Part shown: in pieces, positions 48,240 to 59,469 of the stretch
How the letters are laid out: the number at the start of each line of letters is the position of its first letter
Position numbering within the stretch: the stretch's first letter is position 1
NCBI GenBank assembly: GCA_009617715.1
Contig: VTFK01000121.1
Span: 496,001-560,000, forward strand
From: Plectrocnemia conspersa
Taxonomy: Eukaryota; Arthropoda; Insecta; Trichoptera; Polycentropodidae
Reading direction: 5' to 3'
DNA: 64,000 nt
The notes under the pieces: model-generated
What the model saw: only the letters and a program-made list of their open reading frames with translations
The model's database searches: none
Told to the model about the DNA's origin: nothing
Made by a program: the position numbers and the translations under genes

Positions 48240-48776
48240 AATCAAATTCCAATGCTGCTAGTTATTCAATGTTTACTGTTTCCATATACCAGTGATTTTC
48301 TATAAGCAACAGATATTTCTTAAATCCTGAAATCTGGTGTTAAATTCCTTGAATAAGACAGCTAAATAATTTGAAATTAATATATAGTTTTCTGGAGAAA
48401 TGGCAATACCATAATATTTAACTTTTATTGAGGTTGGAAAATTACGCAGAATTTGCGTTTGTATTTTTTCACGATATATGCTTATTTTTTCTTCAAAATT
48501 TATTTGTGAAATGATTTTATTTTCACCCTTATCGCTATTTTTTCTGTGATGTCACACAGAAAAGCTAAAAAGACACCACCATCCAATATACTATGTAAAT
48601 TTTTTTACTGTTCTCATGTAAACACAAAATTGAATTTTATTAATATCTGATAATATTTTATGTATTTTATTGCTAAATTTATCAAACAATATTTTGGATG
48701 GGTTAAGAAAACATTCCTTCGCAATCTCTGCATCAGTATATGTAACAACTTTCACATGATGCTTCGCCACTGGCAT
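48240..48776 (-). pseudogene. Degenerate hAT (GTF2IRD2/ZBED-like) transposase
   Basis: Read on the minus strand: MPVAKHHVKVVTYTDAEIAK, ECFLNPSKILFDKFSNKIHK, then GGVFLAFLCDITEKI, EEKISIYREKIQTQILRNFP and LFKEFNTRFQDLRNI with frameshifts. This order matches hAT transposases of the Charlie type: an N-terminal F.....I..C......L.P...F..I.LS segment, then (after a deletion) F..EEKL..W...L....L.HFP and L..EF..RFQDFR.IE. Many inactivating changes. It is a second hAT relic, unrelated in position to the intron-3 element. Confidence 0.6.
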
Positions 48777-48799
48777 AATATTGTATTGTAATTTTAATG

Positions 48800-51700
48800 G
48801 CTTCTAAAATAAAGTTTATTCACATCTTAAAGGCCCGCAAGGAAAGTACATTACATGATTTGTGTTTCGTGTTATATTTTATTATTATAAAATTTTCACG
48901 GAAAATTGTTTGGAAATATTTGGTAACGATTATGAGTATTGGGCCACACCTTCTATATTTTTTTCATAATGACTGCAACAACGTAATTTTTAATATCAAT
49001 TTAATTTTCTGCTAATTTATTTAATAACACTACCAATTTTTTCAATAACATATTCATGAAAAATTTTCCAATTTTTTTAAAATAACGAATAGTTTAAAAA
49101 TGGGCAAAAAAATTGGTATAGTTCCAACTAACTGACTATCATAGAAAGTTATTGTCACATACAAAATTAAATTTGTTAAATTTTCGCAACATTTAACATT
49201 ATTATAAATTTCCTTCTAATCTCTTTCGGATAATTAACCAAATCAGTACTCCTCTAACTTTTTAATCGCACAGCCTAATGTGTGCATATTTACGCGAGTG
49301 TGTATGTGTTGAATGCAAGTGGCAAAAACCGAGGCAAACAGCGAATAGTCTACTTCGGCATAGTACAGGCCCGGATGAGGCTAGCAATTTCATTTTTCGT
49401 CACTGCGACACTCTGCTAGCGAAATTGGTCGCTGAAAAATGAATGAGAGAGAGAGTTTTTTGACGGAAAAAGAAATGGGACGACGCGTTATCAGCGGCAA
49501 CGAGTGAGTGTATTATTACTAGAATTTATGTTTATTTTTGTGATACATATATAAAATTGTGTAAAATATTATTTATTATAAATAATTATTATTAGGATAA
49601 TATCTGTTGCATATGAATGAGTTTTCAAAAATAATTCTAAGAAGTACAAAAAATATATACTTAAAAATTAATTTATAAAGCATATGCACCATTTCAATTT
49701 CAATGCTAATTATGTCCCCGAATTTTATTTTTTCTTTATATGAATAAATCATTTTATTTTGATTGCATTTTTTTAAGTTTAAATCTTTACTTCTCTGAGC
49801 CGACTCTGTCCTTAAACGTACATATATACATCTACACCCAAATCCGTTCTTTCTGAATAGGTAGATCACGTATGAGGTCCATTATCTCTCAGCGAATATT
49901 AAGCTCTTAAGTTTTTCCAATTATTTAAAGAAAATTGAACGTACTATTTTATGGAAACTGATTATGTTTTATTTTCATATATATTGTTATATTATATTAA
50001 ATTAATTTGCAAGTATTACATATTAAATCTAAATGACATTCTAATTATTAAAACTGTCTTATGAATTACGATACACATGTCAAAAAATATTAGATAGTTT
50101 CATAAAGTGGGATAAAGTGGACCTTTGAGCTTTTTAAATCATGCTGAATCATCTTCCTGGCTCGTCTCTTTAAACGTCCTATATAATATATAGATATACC
50201 TACACATACAATATGTATCTATTAAACATGACTGAATGCTCAATTATTAATCAAAAAAAAAACATTTAGAGTTATAATCTCGTCTCCTGTAACAATTCAT
50301 TATTTTATTCCATTAATAATGATACTGATTACAATTACGCTATAAAGAAACAAGTTGTATCATATGTTGGACTGCCTGTATTTATTTGTAAATAATTTAC
50401 ATTAGTTGGTTGCCTCAATGGATAATAAACCGCAATTATTTATTATTTTTAAATACCAATTAACTTTGATAAGATTGTGATTTTTATCTCATATTAAAGT
50501 TTAACCACCTGATTCGATTGCTTATAAATAAATATATAACATCAATAATATTTTTGTGGAAGCTAGTGGCTGTTACAATCAATGGTAACTTTTATTTATA
50601 CATTGCCCAGATACTATTGAACCTATCCTGATAATTTATTATTATTAGCCCAAGGAGACAGATTTATGAGAGTAGTCAATTATGTTTACGACATGGCGAT
50701 CCTAAAAGTAGCCCCAGTGCGGCAAGCCAGACCTACTCTTCCAGTTTTCAAACGTCCAACCAAAAACCATCCCAGCATCCGTAGGTACGCCCATGATCCT
50801 CGCTCCGTCAGTCACATCTCGCGCTGATCGATACACCGCAGTGTCCGCATTTTAAAAAATTACCAAAAATAAACATCGACAAGGTGTGTGTATGTGTACT
50901 TGCCCCGAAAACGCAAAACAAAAACCATGTATCCGCTATTTATTTTTTCTTTGGTATCACGTAAACGTAAAGGCTTTTTGCTGTGGGGCGTTTCGGGATG
51001 CGAGTCAAATGTTTATTTAAAAAAATGTAATATACAGTAACATAAACATATATTATATCGAAAGCTATTAGAATACAAAATCAGACGTAATATATAAAGT
51101 GTTTACTAAATTTTCAACGATATAATAATAATACGTAAATGTGGAATGAATGGTGTGAAATATATTTATCATTTTTATTATTATAAAAATATATTTTCAA
51201 GGAAATATTTAGGAGCTCTTTATGCAACAAAGCATTGATAAAATATTACACATTTTATCGCTGACATCTCTTTCCATAGCATTTATTATGACTACGTGCG
51301 AAGTGTTCTAATATCATGATATATTATTTTATAACAAAGGTCGATATTTTCAGCAGAAGTGTGTCATTAGCACACTGTCGATTTATTTCTAACGATCATA
51401 TTTCAGATGTGTAAAAGTCAAGATATTAAATTATTAATTAAAAATAATTCAGTCAATTACTTAATAGATAAAATTTTTAGATTTATATTTCAATATAAAA
51501 TATCTTAAACTCGCGAGTAATTGGTTGAAAATATCAAAATATTTTGTAAAACTATACATTTTTTTAAAGGAGCTATGCTAACTTCAATATAGTATCAAAA
51601 TATCAAAAAGGATTGAGCCACATAGATGTCAGTATTTTATTGTGTTTAATGTATTATCATACTATTGCACTTTAACACTTTAAACACTTTAAAACTAATT

Positions 51701-52420
51701 ATATACATATATAAATATTTTTTAATGTATTTTTAATATGTATCAAGAATTTTAATATGTATGTACATATGTGTATAATTAATCATATTTTATAAATATT
51801 ATTTAATTTATTATTTGTGTAAGCTTTAATATACATATCTAAAAAAAATTATGAATTTATTTATAAAACACAAATTAAAAATAAAAGCGAATTTTTTAAT
51901 AAATATAATAATATCAGTTGAAAGGGTTAAAAACTTTTTAAATGTTTATAAAATGTAGCCTAAAAACAAGACAATCTCATCTATAAATAGTCTTGAATAT
52001 ACAAAAAAAAATAAGACTCATAGCTTCCTTTTAAATATGAAAAAAATATGAAACATTGAACATTTTAGAGGTCGACTAACGGGTTGTTTGTTGAGTTTAT
52101 CTTTAATATTTGTAAAATTTTGTTTAATATTCGATATTTATCACTAATATAAAAATCATTCTCTAAATTCATATGAAAAATAAAAAGTTTTCATATGGAA
52201 TGGTATTTTAAAAAACAAGTCTTGTATCGGATATGACTCAAGTAACCCAAATTCATAAATAATTATGCATGTAGAATATCAAGTAGAAGTGCAGTTTTAC
52301 TGCTTTGTGTTAGTGTCAAGGCAATGAATTTATTATTAGATTGTTTCATATAAAGTGGTAGATTTTATTAATGAGATGTTTAATGTTTTTACTTTAATTT
52401 TAATAATCAAAATACATTTA
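48800..52420. other. AT-rich stretch with two GC patches
   Basis: 49300-49510 (AGCGAATAGTCTACTTCGGC, CGACGCGTTATCAGCGGCAA) and 50660-50850 (AGCCCCAGTGCGGCAAGCCA, CATCTCGCGCTGATCG) are GC-richer and may be old element fragments or regulatory DNA; neither could be identified. Confidence 0.35.
51921..51930 (-). mobile_element. Possible piggyBac-like terminus
   Basis: The minus strand reads TTAACCCTTTCAACTGATA from 51930. It shares TTAACCCTTT with 37613 and 42217. Internal sequence does not clearly match those copies, so this may be coincidence. Confidence 0.2.
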
Positions 52421-52429
52421 TTATACAGA

Positions 52430-52860
52430 AATTGTATTTATTTAGCCAATAATTTAACAATAAACAAATCTCTTGTTTATTAAAAAATCATTTTCAAAGG
52501 TTGTGAAATCGTGAAAGCCTTTTATAATATCAATGTTTATTATTGGATTTCGTACTTCGTAAATAATTATGAAGGTGATAATCTGTAGCGATAAAGTCAG
52601 GGAAATATGCGGGACGATGCAAAATTTGTAATCTTAATTCGTTTAATTTTTCAACAGTAATTAGTGAACCATGAGTTTTCGCATTATCATGGGGCATTAT
52701 CGTTCTAGATCTATTTTAGGTCGGATATTTTATGGTTAGTTTTCTATGCATGGTTATTTTAAGTGTTCATATAATATGATTCCACTGTAATAGTCTCGCC
52801 TAATTTAAGAAACGATCAATGAAAAATTCCCCTTAAATACAAATATACTGAAACACTTTT
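52430..52860 (-). pseudogene. mariner transposase relic, C-terminal part
   Basis: The minus strand translates with frameshifts to FLKLGETITVE, then IMPHDNAKTHGSLITVEKLN, ELRLQILHRPAYFPDFIATD and YHLHNYLR. These match mariner: the GE.I... segment, the second catalytic Asp in HDNA.PH, and P.HPPYSPDL.P.DYH.F..L, where the third catalytic Asp has its counterpart in ATDYH. The fragment continues the N-terminal piece at 53645-54165 on the same strand, separated by inserted DNA. Confidence 0.8.
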
Positions 52861-52970
52861 AGATTATGAGCATATAATAATTATCAATGAGTTCTTAATG
52901 AGTTTGAATAAATTTCACTTTAGTTTTAATAGCTTTCACTATAAATTTAAATACTTTGAACTATAAACTA

Positions 52971-53343
52971 CAGTGAAATCTCAGTATAGCGAAAAATTGT
53001 TATATTGAATGTAAGGAAGATGATATATTTTAATTTTATTTTTAATTACTATATTACTACAGCACCAAAATAACCTCTTACATTCTTAAGGATAATATAA
53101 TAAACACAATAAAATGATTTATAAAAAAGTTTGAGGATCGGCGAAACACATTGAATGTCGCTTATGAACACATCAGCCACACGCCAAGTCAAGGACGAAC
53201 TGAATTCTTAAATTCTGATCAAAATATTTCGTTATACTGAGATCAGTCTTCGTTACAATGAAAAAAGTTTTTGGGGACAGATTAAAGATTCGTTATACTG
53301 AAAATATCGTTATTTCGGTATTCGTTACAAAGAGATTTCAATG
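52971..53343. mobile_element. pogo/Tigger-like MITE with TA target duplication
   Basis: Starts CAGTGAAATCTCAGTATAGC at 52971; its other end reads, in reverse complement, CATTGAAATCTCTTTGTAAC from 53343. The 373-bp element is flanked by TA on both sides (52969-52970 and 53344-53345). Subterminal CGTTATACTGA units repeat at about 53230 and 53291. The ends and TA duplication fit pogo/Tigger-type Tc1-mariner superfamily MITEs. No coding capacity. It sits inside a mariner relic. Confidence 0.75.
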
Positions 53344-53379
53344 TATAAATTCAGTACTTTGCACTTTAGCGTGCGGTCA

Positions 53380-53560
53380 ACATATACATCTGTTTAAACC
53401 AAAACCTAACCTAAACGTATTATCCTTACTCCAAAAAATTTGCCGCCTGCCGTACGTGCGGTGTATTTTTATAGTGCACTATAAAAATACTACATTTTTA
53501 CTGCAAAGTATTAAATTTATAGTGAAAACTATTTAAACTAAAATGCAATTATATTTTCCG
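53380..53560. repeat. Fragment of the foldback-like family with perfect 28-bp palindrome
   Basis: CTGTTTAAACCAAAACCTAACCTAAAC (53391 onward, in part: AAAACCTAACCTAAAC) matches the inner arm of the 399-1205 and 28905-29365 elements. At 53463-53490 lies a perfect 28-base palindrome centred on TAGTGCACTA. It would extrude as a cruciform or fold into a 14-bp hairpin. Confidence 0.55.
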
Positions 53561-53632
53561 TATGTATGTATGTTGTTAATAAAGAGCAAAAAGAACGGAT
53601 GACCCTGATTGCATCCCTGTGGTACTCTAATA
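53560..53632 (-). pseudogene. LINE reverse transcriptase fragment
   Basis: The minus strand reads VPQGCNQGHPFFLLFINNI, the motif B block of non-LTR reverse transcriptases. It shares N-x-G-H with the fragment at 6717-6783, so the two belong to one family. Inserted between the two halves of a mariner relic. Confidence 0.65.
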
Positions 53633-53644
53633 TTACATAGTTTA

Positions 53645-54165
53645 AAAAATTATAGCCTACTTTAATTTTTTCGGGTGCAGACTCGATTTTGAAGCTTTTT
53701 TTATTTTACGATTTTCCTGTATTATTTTGATTATCATATATAAATAATTTATTATCACATGTAATGATTATTTGTAAGAATGATTCGCTATTAATTATGA
53801 GACGTTGCTATTTTATCTTTCAGTCAGTTCATGCGGTACCCATTTATTCATTTTTTGCGCATTTTCTATGGCATTAAGATATGAAACCATTGCGTGGAGA
53901 AAACTGTCTCCTGCGAGTGTATTAACAGTTGTTTGTGGATTACCTTTAGCAATGTTTCTCAACCTTTTTTTATCGAATAAATACGAAGGTCTTTCACTGG
54001 GCTAATTTCAATGGTAATATCGCTAGTAAGATTTTTTTAACAAACGTCTTACATTTCTCTGATTAATAGTACCTTCGCCAAATAACAAGTTTATATTTCT
54101 TGTCGGCTGCGCAACATTATGTTTCAGTTTATACTTGTACAAAAAAGGAACCGTAAATCTTTTAT
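53645..54165 (-). pseudogene. mariner transposase relic, N-terminal part
   Basis: On the minus strand: LKHNVAQPTRNINLLFGEGT, INQRNVRRLLKK, SERPSYLFDKKRLRNIAKGN, PQTTVNTLAGDS, NAIENAQKMNKWVPHELTER and further on KSSLHPKKLK. These correspond in order to the two helix-turn-helix regions and linker of mariner (A......I...FG.GT.N.RTV.RW, RSGRP...D...L...., WVPHEL.., and the KP.LH.KK region). Stops and frameshifts are frequent. The catalytic CDE.W Asp region is decayed. Continued at 52430-52860. Confidence 0.8.
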
Positions 54166-54169
54166 CGAC

Positions 54170-56160
54170 ATCATAATACATAAAGGCCCCAAAACTAAGA
54201 ACAAAAAGTATAATTTCAATTCGGAATACAATACAATAATTAAAAATATAGTTAAAATCGGTCACTTGAAAAAAAACTACCTGATATTTTAGCTCATTCA
54301 TTTTTAAATATATATTGTACCTAAAAGCGAGATTAACCACAATTTTTTGTGAGAAAGCAGTGCTGATCAATTTTTAGGACAAAGGTTAAAGAAATCAAAA
54401 ATCATAGCATAATTCTCAGTTAAATAATTATATGGGTCTCATGATACTTTTTTCGTCCGATAACTATTGATCTATTTAATTTTATTAACCCTTCTGTTCC
54501 GTTTTTTAGAAAAGTTGTAACCATTATTTTCTTCCATTTTTTGTCAATATAATAATTTTGATCCATATAGTATCGACATATATTTACGTTATAATTCTTA
54601 TTTAGTTCATTGAAATACATATATAATAATTTCACAATAAAAAACTTTTTAAAAGCTTCTGAATTATTTAATCATTTTAAATTTGCAATTATTTTAATTA
54701 TTTTTTTGCAGTAGGAAATATTTTATATTTACACAGAATTTAATAAATTTACCTTAAATAATAAGTCTTAATTAAAAAACCTAATTTTTTTAATTCAGTA
54801 AGATAAAACTTCATATATGATTTAGAAATTTCCATTGTGTGGTAAAAAATGATTAATTATACTACCTTTATGTATTTTCCGTTGATTTTTGAACGTACAT
54901 ATACGATAATAGTTAAATAACGTAATTAGTTTGCAAGCAATCCGGATTAGCTCATGAAAAGTATGACTATAGAGATAATCCTTCGAGCGAAAACACGACA
55001 GAAAAATTCATTTTTGCAGGTGAGGACTTGATGTAAGCATTTCCGATATCCGTCTTTAGTGTGAGACGGATCTCAGGAAAACGGATTGTTTGGATTCTTC
55101 TTCGCGAAGTTGTCCGATAATGCGGCAACAAATAAACAACAGCGTTTCCTTTTCCTCTTTATATATAATATTATGTCCCCGAGGCAACAAAAGTTATTTT
55201 TCTCTGGTCGGAAACTTGGGGGAAAGAATTGCCAATTACGTGTCGTTGTAATAAAGACATATATACATATATTCCTACGGGTGGTCGAAGTAATTTAATG
55301 AAGTCTATATTATCTTGACACGAGAAAGTGAACGTATTAGGTTGTAGAAACCTGATAATATCACAATAAAATACATTCCAGATTTTATCCTTAAAATACA
55401 TTATGTTGTGCTATTAATGGGTTAAAGCGGTACTTGAGGGAAAAGACCGTACTAGAAAAGATACAACGATGCTCGAGTAAACTAGATTAGAGGGTTGTTG
55501 GATAATCGCTGGATTAGCTTTGTAAGGATATTAAACATCGTTATTCTACATGGTTAATTTTAAGTTGAAATCAATTTAAAAAATATTTTTTTTAATTTCG
55601 AATGTGAAATATTTTATGGTTTCAATATATGTACATACTATATAATATATTTCAGTAATTGAATTCTTCGTAATACCCTTGTATGATTTTCAACTATCCT
55701 CGCCACAATTTGTTACAATGCAGAGGTCATTCTAACCATTCTAACCACGAAGACCACACAACACAACGGAAGAGAGATCTCGTGACCACAAATGATGAGC
55801 GTAAATAATTGGGAATATTAAACAGACTACCTAAAAGCACATATATTATTTTTACCGTATGAAGACGTTTACTATCACATTGTAAAATATCTTATTATGA
55901 TTTTATATGGCATATTCTTAATTTGTTTTTAATGATACAATCTAGCAATGCTAGGTTCACGGGTCTTCAGACGCGCGTGTACCGTGTCTGATATATAACA
56001 AATTTATTTCAATAGTTATTATTTTTCACAAATATTTCAATGGTAAAGTAGAAAATATTTAAAATATAGAAATAGACAGTTTTCTTGTTGACTGGATGAA
56101 TATTTTTGTGTTCAGTGTTTTTTGTAATACTTAAATAATTAATAATTAAAAATTCAGTGT
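54170..56160. other. Mostly AT-rich stretch, nothing recognised
   Basis: 55010-55300 is slightly richer in GC. Small frames on both strands lack domains or splice support. Confidence 0.4.
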
Positions 56161-56162
56161 CG

Positions 56163-56182
56163 CTCAAATGAGACTAAAAGGT
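56163..56182 (-). mobile_element. Possible TTAA-type terminus
   Basis: Minus strand TTAACCTTTTAGTCTCATTT, similar in style to the other TTAA + CCCTTT ends in the window. No partner end identified. Confidence 0.2.
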
Positions 56183-56631
56183 TAAAGATATCCATTTATT
56201 TTTCGGTTTTATTTATTTATAATTTTTTTGGTTATAAACCATTTTTTGTGAACTTTTTGGTGAACGAATAATTTTAATAAATTTCGATTTTGCTGAGCCT
56301 CTATAGTAAAATCTGTCTGTAGCAGTGCGAGCCACGAATCTATTCAATGACAAACACAGTGGCACATTTTTGCCGAAACCTCAAAAGGAGGCAAAAGTAT
56401 GGATTGGTTTCTAATCAAAGTTTCACCAAAAGAAAAAAATATAAGTTTACGAATAATTTATAATAATTATTTACATTTTTTTTAAATACAATTTTTTAAG
56501 TTTGACTCTTTTGATATACTCATTTACTTTAGTAAAAGAATTGTGTGGTTGAAACTATTTCTATACTGATGAAACAATAATAAAAATGCTTACTACTTTG
56601 ATAGAACTTTTGTGTTACATAATGTAACACT

Positions 56632-58495
56632 TTTATTTATTTATTTATTTATTAAAATTATAACCATTGTGACCTGACAGGCAAACCCAATGCGTCACGA
56701 TAGTCAAAAGTACTAATACATCATAATACATACAAATATAAACAAGACAAAACAACAGACACAAATCACCTCAACAGGTGTGCATTGTCCCATACGAACT
56801 GAACCAAAACTCCATATGTGCAAGAGAAAATGTCAATATTACTATGGACAGAATTGAGCAGATAAATAGCCTTGGCCAGAGAAGAGTTGGCAAGTGTTCC
56901 AGTTCTAGACTTAACAGGCAAGAATAGTGGACGCGACCGAGAACTATAACCACCTTCAGGAGCCCACATTTGAAGCTGCTCGAGCACTGAAGGATTGTCT
57001 ACGATGCCCTTGAGCAATTTCCAGAAGTGTTTAATTACATAAACACTTCTGCGAGTTAACAAAGAAACGTATCCCAGGGCTCCCAAAATAAAAGCACTGG
57101 GAAACAAGAACGGATAATACCCGTATTCCTTCAAGTATAAATATCGAAGAAATTTACGTTGTACTTTTTCCAGCTTCAATTCATTACATTGATTCATTAC
57201 GCCTGGGATCCAAATGATGGAGCTAGTTTCTAGTATGCTGCGGACTAGAGTATCATAAAGAGTGCGCAATACAAAAGTATTCCTGAAGTAACGCGCATTT
57301 CTCAAGATAAAACCGAGCATTTTTAAAGATTTGCTATGAGTCTCTGCAATGTGCTGGCTAAATTTCCAACGTTCTTCGAAAGTCACTCCTAAATCCTTAG
57401 TTGAAGAAAACCTTTCCAGAAAATATCCGCCTAGATGGTATGAATATTTTGCTGGCGTTAATGACCTTGAAAATGAAATTGTGTGACATTTCTTTACACT
57501 GAAAGGCAATTGGTTATAGCAAGCCCATTTCCATATAGGGTTGAGATCCTCCTGTAGGTCGAGGGAATCAGAAATCGAATGCATTTTCTTGTAAATTTTC
57601 AAGTCATCTGCATATAATAAAAAATCTGAATGCTCTATTGCTGTTTCTATGTCATTAATGAACAATAAAAACAACAATGGACCTAAATTGGATCCTTGAG
57701 GTACTCCAGTAGGGGTCTCATATCGTTCCGAAAAAGAGTTATTATACTTGACGAATTGATATCTATTGTTCAAGTAATTTGAGAATAGATTTATGAGATC
57801 TTCAGAAAACCCGAAATTAGATAACTTATTTACAAGTAAAGCATGGTTAACTTTATCAAATGCTTTTTCAAAATCTGTGTATATGACGTCCACTTGTACA
57901 CCAGAGTCCAATGATTTTGAAACATAGTTAGACAAAACCATTAGATTAGTGACAGTGGATCGAGATTTACGGAAACCATGTTGTTGATCGAGAAGCATAC
58001 ACCTGCAATGATTAAAAATATATTTATGCAAAACAATTTCAAATAATTTTGCAGGTGATGAGATCAAAGCTATTGGCCTGTAATTGTCAAACTGAGATTT
58101 GGGACCTTTTTTATGAACCGGAGTGACTTTTGAACATTTCCACAATTCTGGAAAACAAGAAGATCTCAAAATTAAATTAAATATAAATTTTAGAGGCTGT
58201 AAAATACCAGACTTGCATCCTTTCAGAATGTAGTCTGGAATAAAATCTGGTCCCGGGGTAAAAATGGACTTTAGTCTGCTAAATCCATATTCCATATCAA
58301 CCAGACTAAAGGCTTTGATTGATAACAAAGATGACCATGAACGATGAGTCTCTCTAAATGTGACCCATCATTATGGTATACGGTTTGAAAATACCTAGCA
58401 AATCCATCTGCAATCTCTTCAGAACCTTCAAAATTGATGTTGTTCCAACTCATCGATGACAGTAAGGATTGGCCATCGCGTTTTGAGTTAACTTA
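56632..58495 (-). mobile_element. 5'-truncated non-LTR retrotransposon (jockey/CR1-like)
   Basis: The element ends on the minus strand in a (TAAA)n tail (56656-56632), the usual 3' end of several LINE clades. Its recognisable coding sequence begins at about 58490 with KRDGQSLLSSMSWNN, part-way through the polymerase ORF; the endonuclease domain and ORF1 are absent, a typical dead-on-arrival truncation. The reverse transcriptase frame is almost intact, so this is among the youngest insertions in the window. No clear target duplication is visible. Confidence 0.85.
56766..58453 (-). pseudogene. LINE reverse transcriptase ORF, one frameshift
   Basis: A 520-codon open frame (58328-56766) contains the reverse transcriptase core: NYRPIALIS (82-90), GFRKSRST (118-125), motif A YTDFEKAFDKVNH (150-162), motif B GVPQGSNLGPLLFLLFINDI (208-227), and motif C LLYADDLKIY (237-246) with the catalytic YADD intact. 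The thumb and C-terminal region follow (WACYNQLPFSVKKCHTISFS, STKDLGVTFE, RTLYDTLVRSILETSSIIW). Upstream, 58453-58330 holds the preceding part (INFEGSEEIADGFARYFQTV) in another frame, so one indel near 58330 breaks the ORF. It lacks the endonuclease and cannot act alone. The clade is jockey/CR1-like by motif pattern; exact assignment needs a tree. Confidence 0.85.
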
Positions 58496-58499
58496 AGTA

Positions 58500-58999
58500 A
58501 TAAAAGTAGCTAACACGTTAGAACGTTTTGTATAAAAGCAAATAAATTTAAAAAAAGGTCACATTTTTCTTTTAAATGCGAAAAGTTTGAACATATTTCA
58601 GGTGATTTAACAATTACAGTCACACATTTAAACATTCGCTGGAAATAAATTTATGAGATTACAAACAGTTTCTTTAGAGTTATTAAGCGTTGACCTGAAA
58701 ATTTATAGCTTAAGGTTTGTTATCTTGAAGTATCACAGAAAATATAAATTATTTTAAACATTTATTTTCAATGAAGATATTTATTTATTGTTGAAAATAA
58801 ACCAATTTATTTGTATGTGTATTCAATATTATATTACGAGCCTTTAATATGTATAATGTGAAACATTATTATTACTAATAATTTGATTTACAGATTCTAT
58901 ATCTAATTTGTTAGAAACGTGCTTGTGAATTAATCTCAAGCAAAATGGTTTATCTTACGAAACAGTCGACTGCAATCGTTTTTTATACAGTTTATACAC
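58500..58999. other. AT-rich stretch, nothing recognised
   Basis: Immediately upstream (5' side) of the truncated LINE. No second target duplication copy could be identified with confidence. Confidence 0.4.
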
Positions 59000-59430
59000 T
59001 TTTTCACAGTCGGAAGCTAACCTACATAGTTCTGAAAGCCAAGGCTATACGCCCAAGCGTACACAAAGCCTCCAGCAAGTACCCAAAGCTCCTCTCAAAA
59101 GGCACAGGATTTTCATTTTGCACAAATCTCAACTGCGTAAAATTAATACACGTGCGTGTATCGATTTTGTGCGTTTTGTTCTTACAGCGGCAATTTTTCC
59201 GCTCAGATTTTATCGCATTATAAAATCTCTCGCTTTTTAGCTTCTCTTTCTATCCCGGTTGTAAATTTGGAATTTTTCACGACACAGGCAGGCAATTTAC
59301 AGCTGGGGCCCTTTTGTCGACGCCCAATAAACCACAAAGGGTCTGATATATTGCGGCCAGATCGCATTGAAAGTTTCAAGACGTTCGGCCATCTGAATGA
59401 ATGCCCTAAGGGCTGGTATGTCATTTACAT
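59000..59430. promoter_or_regulatory. GC-richer unique island, possible conserved non-coding DNA
   Basis: Contains AGCGGCAATTTTTCCGCTCA, CTATCCCGGTTGTAAATTTG, ACAGCTGGGGCCCTTTTGTC and ATTGCGGCCAGATCGCATTG. Short open frames occur on both strands, but none has convincing splice sites or recognisable domains. Confidence 0.2.
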
Positions 59431-59469
59431 GAATCATGTTTATTATCATTCACTATATGAATAAAGCTC

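Noticed and set aside
50650..50850. GC-rich block considered as an exon
   Set aside because: Both strands have short open stretches, but no coherent domain or pair of splice sites.
54023..54370. 115-codon minus-strand frame as a host gene
   Set aside because: Its last ~40 residues are the mariner N-terminus; the rest is AT-rich and unrelated, so the frame is part of the relic plus chance extension.
58271..58453. Separate small gene upstream of the LINE ORF
   Set aside because: Its sequence is the N-terminal continuation of the same reverse transcriptase in another frame; a frameshift explains it.
56632..58500. Target site duplication of the LINE
   Set aside because: GTGTTA occurs on both sides, but the upstream copy does not abut the apparent 5' end, so the match may be chance.
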